44,565 nt of DNA from an uncultured Bacteroidales bacterium (GTDB lineage Bacteria > Bacteroidota > Bacteroidia > Bacteroidales > Bacteroidaceae), in NCBI GenBank assembly GCA_902774275.1, contig CACYHN010000011.1, positions 1 to 44,565 on the forward strand, written 5' to 3'. Below, piece after piece: positions 24,859 to 33,747 of this stretch. Made by a program: the position numbers and the translations under genes. The notes beneath the pieces are model-generated. The model was not told the origin of the DNA and did no database searches. It saw nothing but the letters and a program-made list of their open reading frames with translations. Within the stretch, counting starts at the first letter, position 1, and each line of letters opens with the position of its first letter.

Positions 24859-26193
24859 TTAAAGGCTGTTGTTCTTGATTCTTCTCTCCAACTCAGCGGT
24901 GCGGAGAGAGTCTTTGTAAAGGTTGTTGGCGTTAACTTTTTCTGCGCTAAGGGCAGCGTCACTGTTGCCCTCCCAGCGGCGGCATAGGTAGAGCTCATCA
25001 AAGATACGGCCCAGACGGTACTCACCGGTTATGCGTATGGCTACGGCATAATCCTCACCGTAACTCACGTTGGGGAAACCTATCTGCCGTACCACAGGTG
25101 TGTAGAATGCACGCGGAGCGCCCAGTCCGTTTATGCGCAGTGCGTTGTTGGGGCCGTTCTCATCAGTCCACTCCTTATGGTCGATGATTCCGGGGGGCAG
25201 GGTTTCAAGGTTGAAGTTGCACATGCGGTAACTGCCTATCACCATGGCATAACCTCCCTCACGGAACTTGTCAACCACTTTCTGCAAGGTGTCTGGTCCG
25301 CTGTACAGGTCATCACTGTCCAACTGTACTGCGTATCGGCCGCAATGGGTGTCATTGATGGCCAGGTTCCAGCATCCGCCAATGCCCAGGTCTGTGCGCT
25401 CAGGTATGATATGTACCAGACGTGAATCATCAAGAGCCAGTTTGTTCAGTATCTCTGTGGTGCCGTCAGTGGAGTAGTTGTCAATAACAATTACATTGAA
25501 TGTGCTGTCCAACTGCTGGCTGAGGGCGGACTTGACGGCATCGGCTATGGTACGGGCACGGTTCCTCACGGGAATTATGACCGATGCCTCAACCGGGAAA
25601 TCACCGTCGTTGGATTCCACTTTCTTGCCGAATCCGGGTTTCAGATAGCCGTCTATATGTTTGAGATGCTCCGTGCAAACCGCCTCCATCTCAATCTGGA
25701 CGTCACGGTTGCGCGGGTTCACGTAATCAAACTGCTTCTGTCCCGATGTGCGGAAATCAGTCTCTGCAATGGTGTAGAGAGGCTGTGAGACACGAACTAT
25801 GGGGAGGGCGCGCTGGATGGCCAGACGCATCTGGTAGAATCCCGCGGTCTTGAACTCTGCGCCGCCTGAAGCCAGATAAGCGTCTATGCCTGCCGGTGTG
25901 ATCAGAACCAGGGCTCCAAAGTCAAAATCATCCCTAAGACTGCCCTTCTGTATGTCAATGAGGGGTGCGGGAACGATTGCATCGGCCCCCATGGCCTTGA
26001 GGTAATCTGAGAAGACCATTCCGGCGCCTGATGAATCTGCGCACTCTTTCATGCGGTCTGTAGCCTCAGGGGTTATTGTCACTTCCCTGCCACTTATGTT
26101 AAGCAGGATATATTGGCCGCGGCAGGCATTCAGGATCTCCCTGACATATGCGGTTGAGCTGCCGTATTGTGGTAAATCAATAGTCTGTATCAT
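24859..26193 (-). CDS. Family 2 glycosyltransferase with long N-terminal extension
   Basis: 444 residues from the ATG at 26193. The upstream TTG at 26256 would overlap a likely rlmN promoter box, so it is rejected. Residues about 1-200 are an unrecognised domain. From [23 protein letters not shown] the GT-A fold of GT2 begins, with the DSDD metal motif in [11 protein letters not shown] and an acceptor-side [10 protein letters not shown] (catalytic ED-like) and RRWEGNSDA. No TM segment is present, so it is cytosolic. The acceptor is unknown. It is translationally adjacent to the HIT/SpoIID fusion, suggesting a cell-wall or glycan link. Confidence 0.82.
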   Translation of the reverse strand: MIQTIDLPQYGSSTAYVREILNACRGQYILLNISGREVTITPEATDRMKECADSSGAGMVFSDYLKAMGADAIVPAPLIDIQKGSLRDDFDFGALVLITPAGIDAYLASGGAEFKTAGFYQMRLAIQRALPIVRVSQPLYTIAETDFRTSGQKQFDYVNPRNRDVQIEMEAVCTEHLKHIDGYLKPGFGKKVESNDGDFPVEASVIIPVRNRARTIADAVKSALSQQLDSTFNVIVIDNYSTDGTTEILNKLALDDSRLVHIIPERTDLGIGGCWNLAINDTHCGRYAVQLDSDDLYSGPDTLQKVVDKFREGGYAMVIGSYRMCNFNLETLPPGIIDHKEWTDENGPNNALRINGLGAPRAFYTPVVRQIGFPNVSYGEDYAVAIRITGEYRLGRIFDELYLCRRWEGNSDAALSAEKVNANNLYKDSLRTAELERRIKNNSL

Positions 26194-26221
26194 ATTCAGC
26201 GAAGATAAGGAATAAATTTCG

Positions 26222-26229
26222 TAACTTTG
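26222..26229 (+). promoter_or_regulatory. Candidate -7 box (TAACTTTG) for rlmN
   Basis: Fits TAnnTTTG and lies 57 bases before the rlmN start, between divergent genes. No clear -33 TTG is seen. Confidence 0.5.
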
Positions 26230-26285
26230 CATATTATTTTGACGTATTATAGGCAAGTTTACGTTTAAGGATAAAAGAGACTACA

Positions 26286-27311
26286 ATGGCCCTCAAGAAT
26301 CTCATAGGAATGACTCTGTCACAGCTGCAGCAGGTAGTAGTGGAGAACGGCATGCCGTTGTTCACAGCCAAGCAGATGGCAGACTGGCTTTATGTCAAGC
26401 AGGTCAGGTCAATAGATGAGATGACCAATCTGTCACTCAAGCACAGGGCAAAGCTGGCAGAGAAGTATGAGGTAGGGCTGGCTGAGCCTTCTCACAAGGC
26501 TGCGTCAACAGACGGTACGGTTAAATATCTCTTTCCGGTACAGAACGGCCATTATGTGGAGGCTGTCTATATTCCCGACGGTGACCGCGCCACTCTGTGC
26601 ATCTCAAGCCAGGTAGGTTGCAAGATGGGCTGTGTGTTCTGCATGACAGGTCGTCAGCACTATACGGCAAGTCTTACTGCAGGTGAGATACTGAACCAGA
26701 TACTCTCACTGCCAGGTAAGGAGAACCTGACCAATGTGGTGTTTATGGGCATGGGTGAGCCGCTTGATAATCTGGAGAACGTGCTGGCCGTTCAGGAGAT
26801 ACTCACTGCACCCTGGGGATTCGGCTGGAGTCCCAAACGCATCACAATATCAACAGTGGGCCTGCGCCGTGAACTCAAACAGCTTATTGAGGGTTGTGAG
26901 TGCCACATTGCGGTCAGTCTGCATGCTCCCACGCCAGAGAAACGCCGTGAACTCATTCCGGCTGAGAAAGCATTCTCCATGACTGAGATGCTTGAGGTGT
27001 TGCGCCGGTATGATTTCAGTCATCAGCGTCGTCTCTCATTTGAATATACCATGTTTGACGGTGTCAATGACTCTTCTGATGATGCCCGTCAACTGGTCAA
27101 GACATTGAACGGCCTTAGTTGCCGTGTAAACCTGATACGTTTCCACGCCATACCTGACAGTCCCTTGCGTCCGGTATCAGAGGAGCGTATGACTGAGTTC
27201 CGTGATTGGCTTACCGCTCATGGCGTTTTTGCCACGATACGTGCATCGCGGGGTGAAGACATCTGGGCTGCCTGCGGAATGTTGAGTACGGCTAAAAATG
27301 AAAACAGTTAA
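26286..27311 (+). CDS. rlmN: 23S rRNA/tRNA adenine-C2 methyltransferase RlmN (radical SAM)
   Basis: 341 residues, normal length. It binds a 4Fe-4S cluster through CKMGCVFC, followed by MTGRQHYTASLTAGEIL and VVFMGMGEPLDN. The later FEYTMFDGVNDS and the catalytic Cys in WAACGML near the end complete the family signature. It methylates C2 of A2503 in 23S rRNA and A37 in some tRNAs, affecting decoding accuracy and resistance to peptidyl-transferase antibiotics. It is the first gene of a + strand run with the DUF4837 gene and pdxA. Confidence 0.96.
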   Translation: MALKNLIGMTLSQLQQVVVENGMPLFTAKQMADWLYVKQVRSIDEMTNLSLKHRAKLAEKYEVGLAEPSHKAASTDGTVKYLFPVQNGHYVEAVYIPDGDRATLCISSQVGCKMGCVFCMTGRQHYTASLTAGEILNQILSLPGKENLTNVVFMGMGEPLDNLENVLAVQEILTAPWGFGWSPKRITISTVGLRRELKQLIEGCECHIAVSLHAPTPEKRRELIPAEKAFSMTEMLEVLRRYDFSHQRRLSFEYTMFDGVNDSSDDARQLVKTLNGLSCRVNLIRFHAIPDSPLRPVSEERMTEFRDWLTAHGVFATIRASRGEDIWAACGMLSTAKNENS

Positions 27312-27322
27312 ATCCTTACGGT

Positions 27323-28510
27323 ATGAAAAAGAATATTCTGAAAGTTTGCATGATGCTGCTTGCTTTTATGGTCATGATTGCATGCGGTAATAAGGCACAA
27401 AGTGGTGAAAATGGCCAGGAAGGTGCCAAGACAGAGGCTGCCGCCTCTTCAAAGTCCGGAAAAGCCAAGAAATCAAAGAAGAACAAGGATATAAAGACAA
27501 AAGGCAGAAAGAAAAAGAAATCCATTCTCACACCTACATCGTCCGGTTCTCCTTATGAGATTCTTTTAGTGGCCGCAGAGGATGATTTCCGCAACGGTGT
27601 GGTAGATTCCCTCTATGCAGTTCTTACTGATGACGTGTTTGGCGTTGCCCAGTCCGAGCCCAGTTTCAAGGTGGTTAAGATAACTCAGAACAATTTCTCC
27701 AAGACCTTGCGGATGTGCCGTAACGTCATCGTCATCAAGATAGATCCCGCCACATACAGCAAGTGTAAGTTCAAGTTCTCAAGGGATGTGTATGCCGCAC
27801 CTCAGATCATAATGACTATTCAGGCTCCCAGTGCCTCCAAGTTCAAGGATTATGTGACTGATAACAGGAACGTCATCATTGATTTCTTCAATAAGGCGGA
27901 ACTGAACCGTGCGTGTGAACTCCTGGAGGAAGACCATCAGCCGTATATTCAGGATGAAGTCAGGAAAATGTTCGGATGTGATTTCTGGGCACCGACAGAG
28001 TTGACCAAGATTACCAAAGGAAAGAACTTCCTGTGGTTGCACAGCGAGCAATTCGTAAGAAGGGTGGAGCAGGACCTGAATATCGTAATATATTCATTCC
28101 CATACCGTGATTTGAATACATTCACAGAGGAGTATTTTGTAAAAAAGCGTGATTCAGTGATGAAGGCCAATATACCCGGTCCGCGTGAAGGCCAGTACAT
28201 GATGACCTCAATGCCGTATATATTCGTATCCGATGAGGAGGTACACGGCGAGTATGCCCAGGTGGTACGCGGGCTCTGGAACGTCAAGGATTACGATATG
28301 GGCGGCCCGTTCGTATCAGTAAGCCGTGTTGATGAGAAATACCAGCGGGTGATTGTGGCAGAGGCATTCGTCTATTATCCAAACCAGCCTAAGCGCAATG
28401 TCCTCAAGAAACTTGAGGCAGCCCTGTACACATTACGCCTCCCTGATGAACTTGATCTGGCCAGATTCAGCTATGATCTGGATGAGATAATTATTGTACC
28501 CGACGAATAA
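27323..28510 (+). CDS. DUF4837 family lipoprotein
   Basis: 395 residues with a lipoprotein signal (MLLAFMVMIACGN). A low-complexity Lys/Ala/Gly linker (about residues 30-65) is followed by the conserved DUF4837 body: SPYEILLVAAEDDFRNGVV, then NVIVIKID, DFWAPTELTKITKGKNFLW, and late FVYYPNQPKRN. The family is common in Bacteroidales next to core genes and has no known function. It lies 11 bases after rlmN and 15 bases before pdxA, so the three are probably co-transcribed. Confidence 0.85.
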   Translation: MKKNILKVCMMLLAFMVMIACGNKAQSGENGQEGAKTEAAASSKSGKAKKSKKNKDIKTKGRKKKKSILTPTSSGSPYEILLVAAEDDFRNGVVDSLYAVLTDDVFGVAQSEPSFKVVKITQNNFSKTLRMCRNVIVIKIDPATYSKCKFKFSRDVYAAPQIIMTIQAPSASKFKDYVTDNRNVIIDFFNKAELNRACELLEEDHQPYIQDEVRKMFGCDFWAPTELTKITKGKNFLWLHSEQFVRRVEQDLNIVIYSFPYRDLNTFTEEYFVKKRDSVMKANIPGPREGQYMMTSMPYIFVSDEEVHGEYAQVVRGLWNVKDYDMGGPFVSVSRVDEKYQRVIVAEAFVYYPNQPKRNVLKKLEAALYTLRLPDELDLARFSYDLDEIIIVPDE

Positions 28511-28525
28511 AACAGAGATAATATA

Positions 28526-29617
28526 ATGAGTGAAAGATTGATAGTAGGCATCACCCAGGGTGATGTGAACGGAATAGGATATGAGGTGATCCTTAAGACA
28601 TTCTCAGATCCCACTATGTTTGAGTTCTGTACTCCTGTAGTCTATGGATCACCCAAGGTGATGACATATCACCGCAAGACCATAGATTCACCAACCAATT
28701 TCAATGTGGTGGATTCAGCTTCCGATGCACAGCCGGACCGTCTGAATGTGGTCAACTGCAATAAGGAGGATGTCAAGGTGGACTTTGGCCTGCCTACTGA
28801 AGAGAGCGGCCAGGCTGCATTCCAGGCTTTGGAACGTGCAGTCAAGGAGTACCGTGAGGGTAAGATTGACGTACTGGTTACAGCACCTATCAACAAGAAG
28901 ACAATCCATTCTGATGCATTCCATTTTCCGGGACACACTGAGTATATAGAGTCAGAACTCGGTGATGGCAACAAGGCACTTATGATCCTTATGAACAGTT
29001 CCATGAGAGTGGCGCTTGCCACTGTGCATGAGCCTATCTCCAAGGTGGCTTCACTGCTCAGCAAGGATCTCATTAAGGAAAAACTGAGAATACTCAACAA
29101 GTCGCTCAAGATAGACTTTGGTATAGAGATTCCGCGTATAGCTGTGCTCGCATTGAACCCTCATGCCAGCGATGACGGCCTTATCGGTAAGGAGGAGAAT
29201 GAGATAATCAAACCCGCCATTGATGAGATGGCTGCTGACAAGGTACAGTGCTTTGGTCCGTTCTCTGCCGATGGCTTCTTTGGCAGCGGTGAGTACCGCA
29301 AGTTTGACGCTGTGCTGGCCATGTATCATGATCAGGGGCTTATTCCGCTCAAGGCACTAGATATGGATGGTGGAGTGAACTTTACGGCCGGTCTGCCGGT
29401 TGTACGCACATCGCCGGACCATGGTACGGCATATGATATCGCCGGGCAGGGACTGGCCAGTGAGGAGTCAATGCGTCAGGCAATATATGCTGCAATTGAC
29501 ATCTACCGTTCACGTTGCAAGGAGGAGGAGATCAGTGCCAATCCGCTTGGCAAGCTCTTCTTTGACCGTCGCGATGACAGCGACAAGCTTAAGCATTTAG
29601 ACACGGGTAAGGAGTAA
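28526..29617 (+). CDS. pdxA: 4-hydroxythreonine-4-phosphate dehydrogenase PdxA
   Basis: 363 residues, family-typical. It oxidises 4-phosphohydroxy-L-threonine in pyridoxal-5'-phosphate (vitamin B6) synthesis. The metal-binding histidines are seen in FPGHTEY, in LNPHASDDG, and in TSPDHGTAYDIAG; the N-terminal GITQGDVNGIGYEV is the usual start signature. pdxJ is not in the window. Confidence 0.95.
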   Translation: MSERLIVGITQGDVNGIGYEVILKTFSDPTMFEFCTPVVYGSPKVMTYHRKTIDSPTNFNVVDSASDAQPDRLNVVNCNKEDVKVDFGLPTEESGQAAFQALERAVKEYREGKIDVLVTAPINKKTIHSDAFHFPGHTEYIESELGDGNKALMILMNSSMRVALATVHEPISKVASLLSKDLIKEKLRILNKSLKIDFGIEIPRIAVLALNPHASDDGLIGKEENEIIKPAIDEMAADKVQCFGPFSADGFFGSGEYRKFDAVLAMYHDQGLIPLKALDMDGGVNFTAGLPVVRTSPDHGTAYDIAGQGLASEESMRQAIYAAIDIYRSRCKEEEISANPLGKLFFDRRDDSDKLKHLDTGKE

Positions 29618-29636
29618 AATCCTCCCCAAAAGGATT

Positions 29637-30332
29637 ATGCGTTTCGGCATCATATCGGCAGGCAAGGGAAACCGTCTGGTAGCAGAAGGGTACGGACAGC
29701 CTAAACCGCTGGTGTCTGTAAACGGTGTTCCCATGATTGAACGCCTGGCACGTATCATGATGCGTTGCGGGGCTGACAGGATAGCCGTCATAGTGAATGC
29801 CGATAATCGTGAAACAGTAGATTTCGTGACGTGTCTCTCCCGTGAGCTTCCCATAGACCTCACGGTCAAAAGTACGCCGTCTCCCATGCATAGCCTCATG
29901 GAGCTTGCTCCGTATCTGGGTAATGACCGGTTTTGCGTTACAACCGTTGATACCGTCTTTTCTGAAAGCCGTTTCCGCGCCATGATGGATGAGTTTGCCC
30001 GTACCCCTTATGACGGAATGATGGGCGTGACCTCATTTATAGATGATGAGAAACCTCTTTATGTGGATGTTGATGGAGAGATGATGATACAAGGATTCCT
30101 CGATGAAATGGGCGTTTCCCGTTTTGTGTCAGCCGGTATCTATGCGCTGAAAACATCGGCTTTTGATTTACTTAAGGAGTGTTTGGAGAGCGGACAGGAC
30201 AGGATGCGTTATTTCCAGCGCCAACTCCTTAAATCAGGCCTCAGACTCAAGGCTTTTGACATGGGGCAGGTGGTGGATGTGGATCACATAAGTGATGTGG
30301 CAAAGGCTCAACAGATAGCATCAATTCTATGA
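29637..30332 (+). CDS. NTP-transferase-fold sugar/alcohol-phosphate nucleotidyltransferase
   Basis: 231 residues. It opens with FGIISAGKGNRLV and QPKPLVSVNGVPMIERL and has a VTTVDTVF metal motif and a QVVDVDHISD end. It presumably transfers CMP or UMP to a small phosphorylated alcohol or sugar. Overlap with the ATP-grasp gene (ATGA at 30329), then a CDP-alcohol phosphatidyltransferase, suggests it makes a CDP-activated head group. A small stem (AATCCT/AGGATT, 29618-29636) lies before its start. Confidence 0.75.
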   Translation: MRFGIISAGKGNRLVAEGYGQPKPLVSVNGVPMIERLARIMMRCGADRIAVIVNADNRETVDFVTCLSRELPIDLTVKSTPSPMHSLMELAPYLGNDRFCVTTVDTVFSESRFRAMMDEFARTPYDGMMGVTSFIDDEKPLYVDVDGEMMIQGFLDEMGVSRFVSAGIYALKTSAFDLLKECLESGQDRMRYFQRQLLKSGLRLKAFDMGQVVDVDHISDVAKAQQIASIL

Positions 30333-31153
30333 AGTATCTTGGAGTAAGCCGTGCGGAATTGTATTCACCGGGGCGAGTATCGGGTGATGCAGCCGTGTTC
30401 CGTGCAGTGGCGGCGGAGCTGGAGCGTCATGGACATGAGGTAATCTGTATGACTGAGCAGGAACTGGTCAGTAACGGTATACCGGCAGATGTAGACGGCA
30501 TATTCCAGATGGCAAGGAGCCGTGAGGCGCTTTCTGTTCTTGATGGGGCCCATATTCCAGTAACCAATACCGTTCAGGCTGTAAGGAACTGTGGCCGTGC
30601 GGCTCAGACAGATCTTTTGCAGGGGACAGGGTTAATACCGGAGAGTATAATATGTTCTACGGCAGGAGTGCCTGATGGATGGCATATTTATCCCTGCTGG
30701 ATTAAACGGGCTGATAGCCATGCTGTGGAGCAGGATGATGTTCAATATATTGAGAATGCAGCCCAAAGTGCGGTTGATATGCGCGGTTTTGCCGGGCGCG
30801 GATTGAAAGAATGTGTACTGCAGGCACATGTCAAAGGATGGCTCGTCAAGTTCTATGGCGTAAGAGGCATGGGTCTGACAGATTGTTATGCCGCTTCTCC
30901 TGTTGACGGAAAGTTTGGTCTGGAACGTTATAATGACCAGCCAGACTGTGCCAGTGTAGATATTCAGGCTTTGACCGCTGTGACTGAGCGTATATCGGAA
31001 ATATTGGGAGTAGATATTTATGGCGGCGATGCCGTAGTTGGGGATGACGGTGCAATTACTGTTGTTGATTTCAATGACTGGCCAAGTTTCCGTTCATGTA
31101 TCGTAGGGGCTGCGCAGAAGATAGCTTCGTTAATAATGAGCAAGAACCTATGA
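30329..31153 (+). CDS. ATP-grasp-like ligase, substrate unknown
   Basis: 274 residues with a RimK/GshB-like layout: a pre-ATP-grasp domain (YLGVSRAELYSPG...HGHEVICMTEQ), a central segment with WIKRADSHAVEQDD and VLQAHVKGWLVKFYGVRG, and the acidic metal site GGDAVVGDDGAITVVDFNDWPSF (D...DFND). Such enzymes join a carboxylate to an amine or thiol through an acyl phosphate. Four-base overlaps on both sides (30329 and 31150) place it firmly in the head-group cluster. The substrate cannot be told. Confidence 0.75.
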   Translation: MKYLGVSRAELYSPGRVSGDAAVFRAVAAELERHGHEVICMTEQELVSNGIPADVDGIFQMARSREALSVLDGAHIPVTNTVQAVRNCGRAAQTDLLQGTGLIPESIICSTAGVPDGWHIYPCWIKRADSHAVEQDDVQYIENAAQSAVDMRGFAGRGLKECVLQAHVKGWLVKFYGVRGMGLTDCYAASPVDGKFGLERYNDQPDCASVDIQALTAVTERISEILGVDIYGGDAVVGDDGAITVVDFNDWPSFRSCIVGAAQKIASLIMSKNL

Positions 31154-32070
31154 CAGATAATAAAAGAGGAAAAGTTGCTGCCACTTTCAAGTCAAAGGAT
31201 ACTGAGGAGTGGCTTGACATCTGGTTTACAAGACCAATCGGATATGTGCTTGCCAGGTTCTTTGGCGCTTTGGGCATTCATCCTAATGTCGTAACCATAA
31301 TATCCATCTTTTTAGGCGTGTTTGCCGGATTCTGCTGGTGGCATACTACTATGGACTGGACCATACTGGGCATAATAATGCTTATGCTTGCCAATTTCCT
31401 GGACAGTGCCGATGGGCAGTTGGCCCGTATGACCGGCAAGAAAACCCTGTGGGGCCGACTGCTTGATGGTTTCGCCGGTGATTTGTGGTTTGCGTCAATA
31501 TACTTTTCAATAGCCTTCAGACTTTACAATGAACCTATGCCTTTTGTTGAAGGCCGATGCTGGGGGGTGTGGATTTTTGTTCTCATGCTTATATCAGGGG
31601 GCGCTTTTCATACACGTCAGGCAGGACTTGCTGATTATTACCGTAACATTTACCTGTTGTTTCATGGTGACCATTCGGAACTGAATGACAGTAGGGAACT
31701 TGCAGAGCAACAGAGTGCCACTCCATGGCGTAACGGCTGGTTCTGGAAGATATGGCTCTTTTTCTATCAGAATTACACCCGCAGCCAGGAGCGTATGACC
31801 CCCTGTTTTCAAAGTTTTCTGGCCTCTGTCCGTAAAAGATACGGTAATGATATTCCCATAGAACTTGGTAAGGAATTCTGTGGCCGTACATACCATTTGT
31901 TGAAATGGACCAATATATCAACCTTCAATACCCGCGCCATAGTGCTTTATGTCACTTTGCTCATAGGACAGCCTTGGATATATTTTATCTTTGAGATTAC
32001 GGTTATGAATATCATATTCTATGGCATGAGGGCTGCACATGAAAGGGTTTGCAGGGATATGATGAATTAG
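31150..32070 (+). CDS. CDP-alcohol phosphatidyltransferase family membrane protein
   Basis: 306 residues from ATG 31150, overlapping the ATP-grasp stop. It has the CDP-OH-P-transferase signature DSADGQLARMTGKKTLWGR followed by LLDGFAGD, after an IHPNVVTIISIFLGVFAG TM segment. The fourth Asp of the usual DxxDG-AR-GxxxDxxxD pattern is at +5 rather than +4. A polar insert of about 100 residues (31650-31920) splits the TM bundle. It would join a phosphatidyl or other CDP-activated group to an alcohol to make a phospholipid. The head group is unknown. Confidence 0.82.
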   Translation: MTDNKRGKVAATFKSKDTEEWLDIWFTRPIGYVLARFFGALGIHPNVVTIISIFLGVFAGFCWWHTTMDWTILGIIMLMLANFLDSADGQLARMTGKKTLWGRLLDGFAGDLWFASIYFSIAFRLYNEPMPFVEGRCWGVWIFVLMLISGGAFHTRQAGLADYYRNIYLLFHGDHSELNDSRELAEQQSATPWRNGWFWKIWLFFYQNYTRSQERMTPCFQSFLASVRKRYGNDIPIELGKEFCGRTYHLLKWTNISTFNTRAIVLYVTLLIGQPWIYFIFEITVMNIIFYGMRAAHERVCRDMMN

Positions 32071-32072
32071 GT

Positions 32073-33083
32073 ATGAAGAAACGCTGGCATAACATATTCT
32101 TCATTTGCGGAGTAGCTGCCGTGGTGCTGATGCTCCTCACTTTTGATGCGGATTGGACGCATGTCAGGGAGGTGCTGTCACAGGCTGGAATATGGTTTCC
32201 TGCAATAGTTGTTCTATGGGGCCTTATTTACTTAATGAACGCCTGCTCATTCGGACTCATTATCAATGACGGAACGGGCAGGAGAGTGCCGTTTTTCAAG
32301 GTCTTCCAGCTTACTGTATCGGGTTATGCGCTCAACTATGTCACTCCACTGGGGCTTATGGGCGGAGAACCGTACCGCATTCTGGAGTTGTCAGATTATG
32401 TGGGTGGCAGGAAGGCGACATCGGCTGTTATTCTATACTCCATGATGCATATCTGCTCACATTTCTGCTTTTGGCTGTCGGCGGTGGCGCTTTATGTCAT
32501 GCTGCATTTTACGGTTGGTGGCGCTTATGGACTTGATGTGTGGATGAGCATAATGCTGGGCATTCTGACCGTAGTCTTTGTCGCAGTGCTCTGGCTGTTC
32601 TCATTGGGTTATCGCAAGGGTTTTGTGGTCAAGGTTTTCGGGCTGCTGAGCCGTATCCCGTTGGTCAGGAAGTGGGCTATAGGTTATATGGAGAGGCATC
32701 GCTCTGACCTTGAGGAGGTAGATAGCCAGATAGCCTTCCTGCATGGTGAGCGCCGTGCTCCGTTCTGGTGGTCGCTGCTGCTTGAGTATGCGGCACGCGT
32801 GGTATCTTGCTTGGAGTACTGGCTGCTTATAGGGCTGTTTATGCCCGGGTTCACATTCTGGGACAGCATACTGGTCATGGCGTTCTCATCACTCTTCAGT
32901 AACCTGATATTCTTCTCACCTATGCAGATGGGTGGCTATGAGGGTGGTATGGCTCTGGCTGCAGGTGGAGTACAGGTGCCAGGCGCTTACGGGCTCTACA
33001 CTGCTTTGGTGGCCCGTTTACGTCAGATGGTGTGGACTTTGATAGGCATTATAATAATGAAAACCGGCCGTAAACATGATTAA
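32073..33083 (+). CDS. Lysylphosphatidylglycerol synthase-like TM protein (UPF0104/AglD family)
   Basis: 336 residues with about eight TM helices. Signature segments are GYALNYVTPLGLMGGEPYRIL and SNLIFFSPMQMGGYEGGMALA, typical of the LPG_synthase_TM / flippase-like domain. There is no soluble aminoacyl-transferase domain. In this setting it may move the new lipid across the membrane or modify it. The ATG at 32073 lies 2 bases after the previous stop. It overlaps the HAD gene by 8 bases. Confidence 0.82.
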   Translation: MKKRWHNIFFICGVAAVVLMLLTFDADWTHVREVLSQAGIWFPAIVVLWGLIYLMNACSFGLIINDGTGRRVPFFKVFQLTVSGYALNYVTPLGLMGGEPYRILELSDYVGGRKATSAVILYSMMHICSHFCFWLSAVALYVMLHFTVGGAYGLDVWMSIMLGILTVVFVAVLWLFSLGYRKGFVVKVFGLLSRIPLVRKWAIGYMERHRSDLEEVDSQIAFLHGERRAPFWWSLLLEYAARVVSCLEYWLLIGLFMPGFTFWDSILVMAFSSLFSNLIFFSPMQMGGYEGGMALAAGGVQVPGAYGLYTALVARLRQMVWTLIGIIIMKTGRKHD

Positions 33084-33747
33084 GGGTATACTCATAGACT
33101 TTGGCGGAACAATTGATTCCGATGGCATTCACTGGCTCGATGCTTTCAGTGAGGCATACGCCCTTGTGGCTGGTATTCCTGAGCCCTTGCTGCGTGAAGC
33201 ATACGTCCATACGGAGCGCGCCTTAGGCACCAATCCCATCATTGCCCCTGATTACTCATTCTGCAAGACACTCCAGACCAAGATAGCGTTACAGACAGAG
33301 TATATGCAATCAAAGGGTCTGATGTTTACTAAGCAGGATACGGTATTGGATTACTGTTACAATAAGGTGGTACGGCATATTTCCACCGTCTCCAAGCCTG
33401 TTCTTGAAAAACTGAGCAGAAAGTATCCTCTGGTATTGGTAACCAATTTCTACGGCAATATGCACTCAGTCCTTGATGAGTTCGGCCTGAGCCATCTGTT
33501 CAAAGACGTAATTGAATCGGCCGTAGTGGGAATCCGCAAACCCGATCCTGAAATCTTCCGCCTTGGAGTCCACGCTCTAGGCCTGGAACTGCAAGAAACC
33601 ATCATGATAGGTGACAGCCCCGATAAGGATATTCTGCCGGCTCAAAGAGTTGGTTGCCAGACCGTCTGGCTGCGTGGAAAAAGTTGGTCCGGTATGGATT
33701 GCACACCGGACCAGACTATCTCCTCTTTATCAGACATTACTTTTTAA
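33076..33747 (+). CDS. HAD-superfamily hydrolase
   Basis: 223 residues, C1-cap HAD fold. Motif I is DFGGTID, so the nucleophile Asp is present but the usual second Asp (DxD) is Gly. Motif II is LVLVTNF, the motif III Lys is in GIRKPDPEIF, and motif IV is IMIGDSPDKDI. Loss of the acid/base Asp raises doubt about ordinary phosphatase activity, although DFGGT variants occur in Bacteroidetes. Position in the lipid cluster suggests a head-group phosphate phosphatase. Its end overlaps the convergent esterase gene by 11 bases. Confidence 0.8.
   Translation: MIKGILIDFGGTIDSDGIHWLDAFSEAYALVAGIPEPLLREAYVHTERALGTNPIIAPDYSFCKTLQTKIALQTEYMQSKGLMFTKQDTVLDYCYNKVVRHISTVSKPVLEKLSRKYPLVLVTNFYGNMHSVLDEFGLSHLFKDVIESAVVGIRKPDPEIFRLGVHALGLELQETIMIGDSPDKDILPAQRVGCQTVWLRGKSWSGMDCTPDQTISSLSDITF

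Noticed and set aside
29618-29636. Small stem AATCCT/AGGATT before the nucleotidyltransferase gene as a terminator
   Set aside because: Only 6 bp with no T-run, and the flanking genes look co-transcribed.
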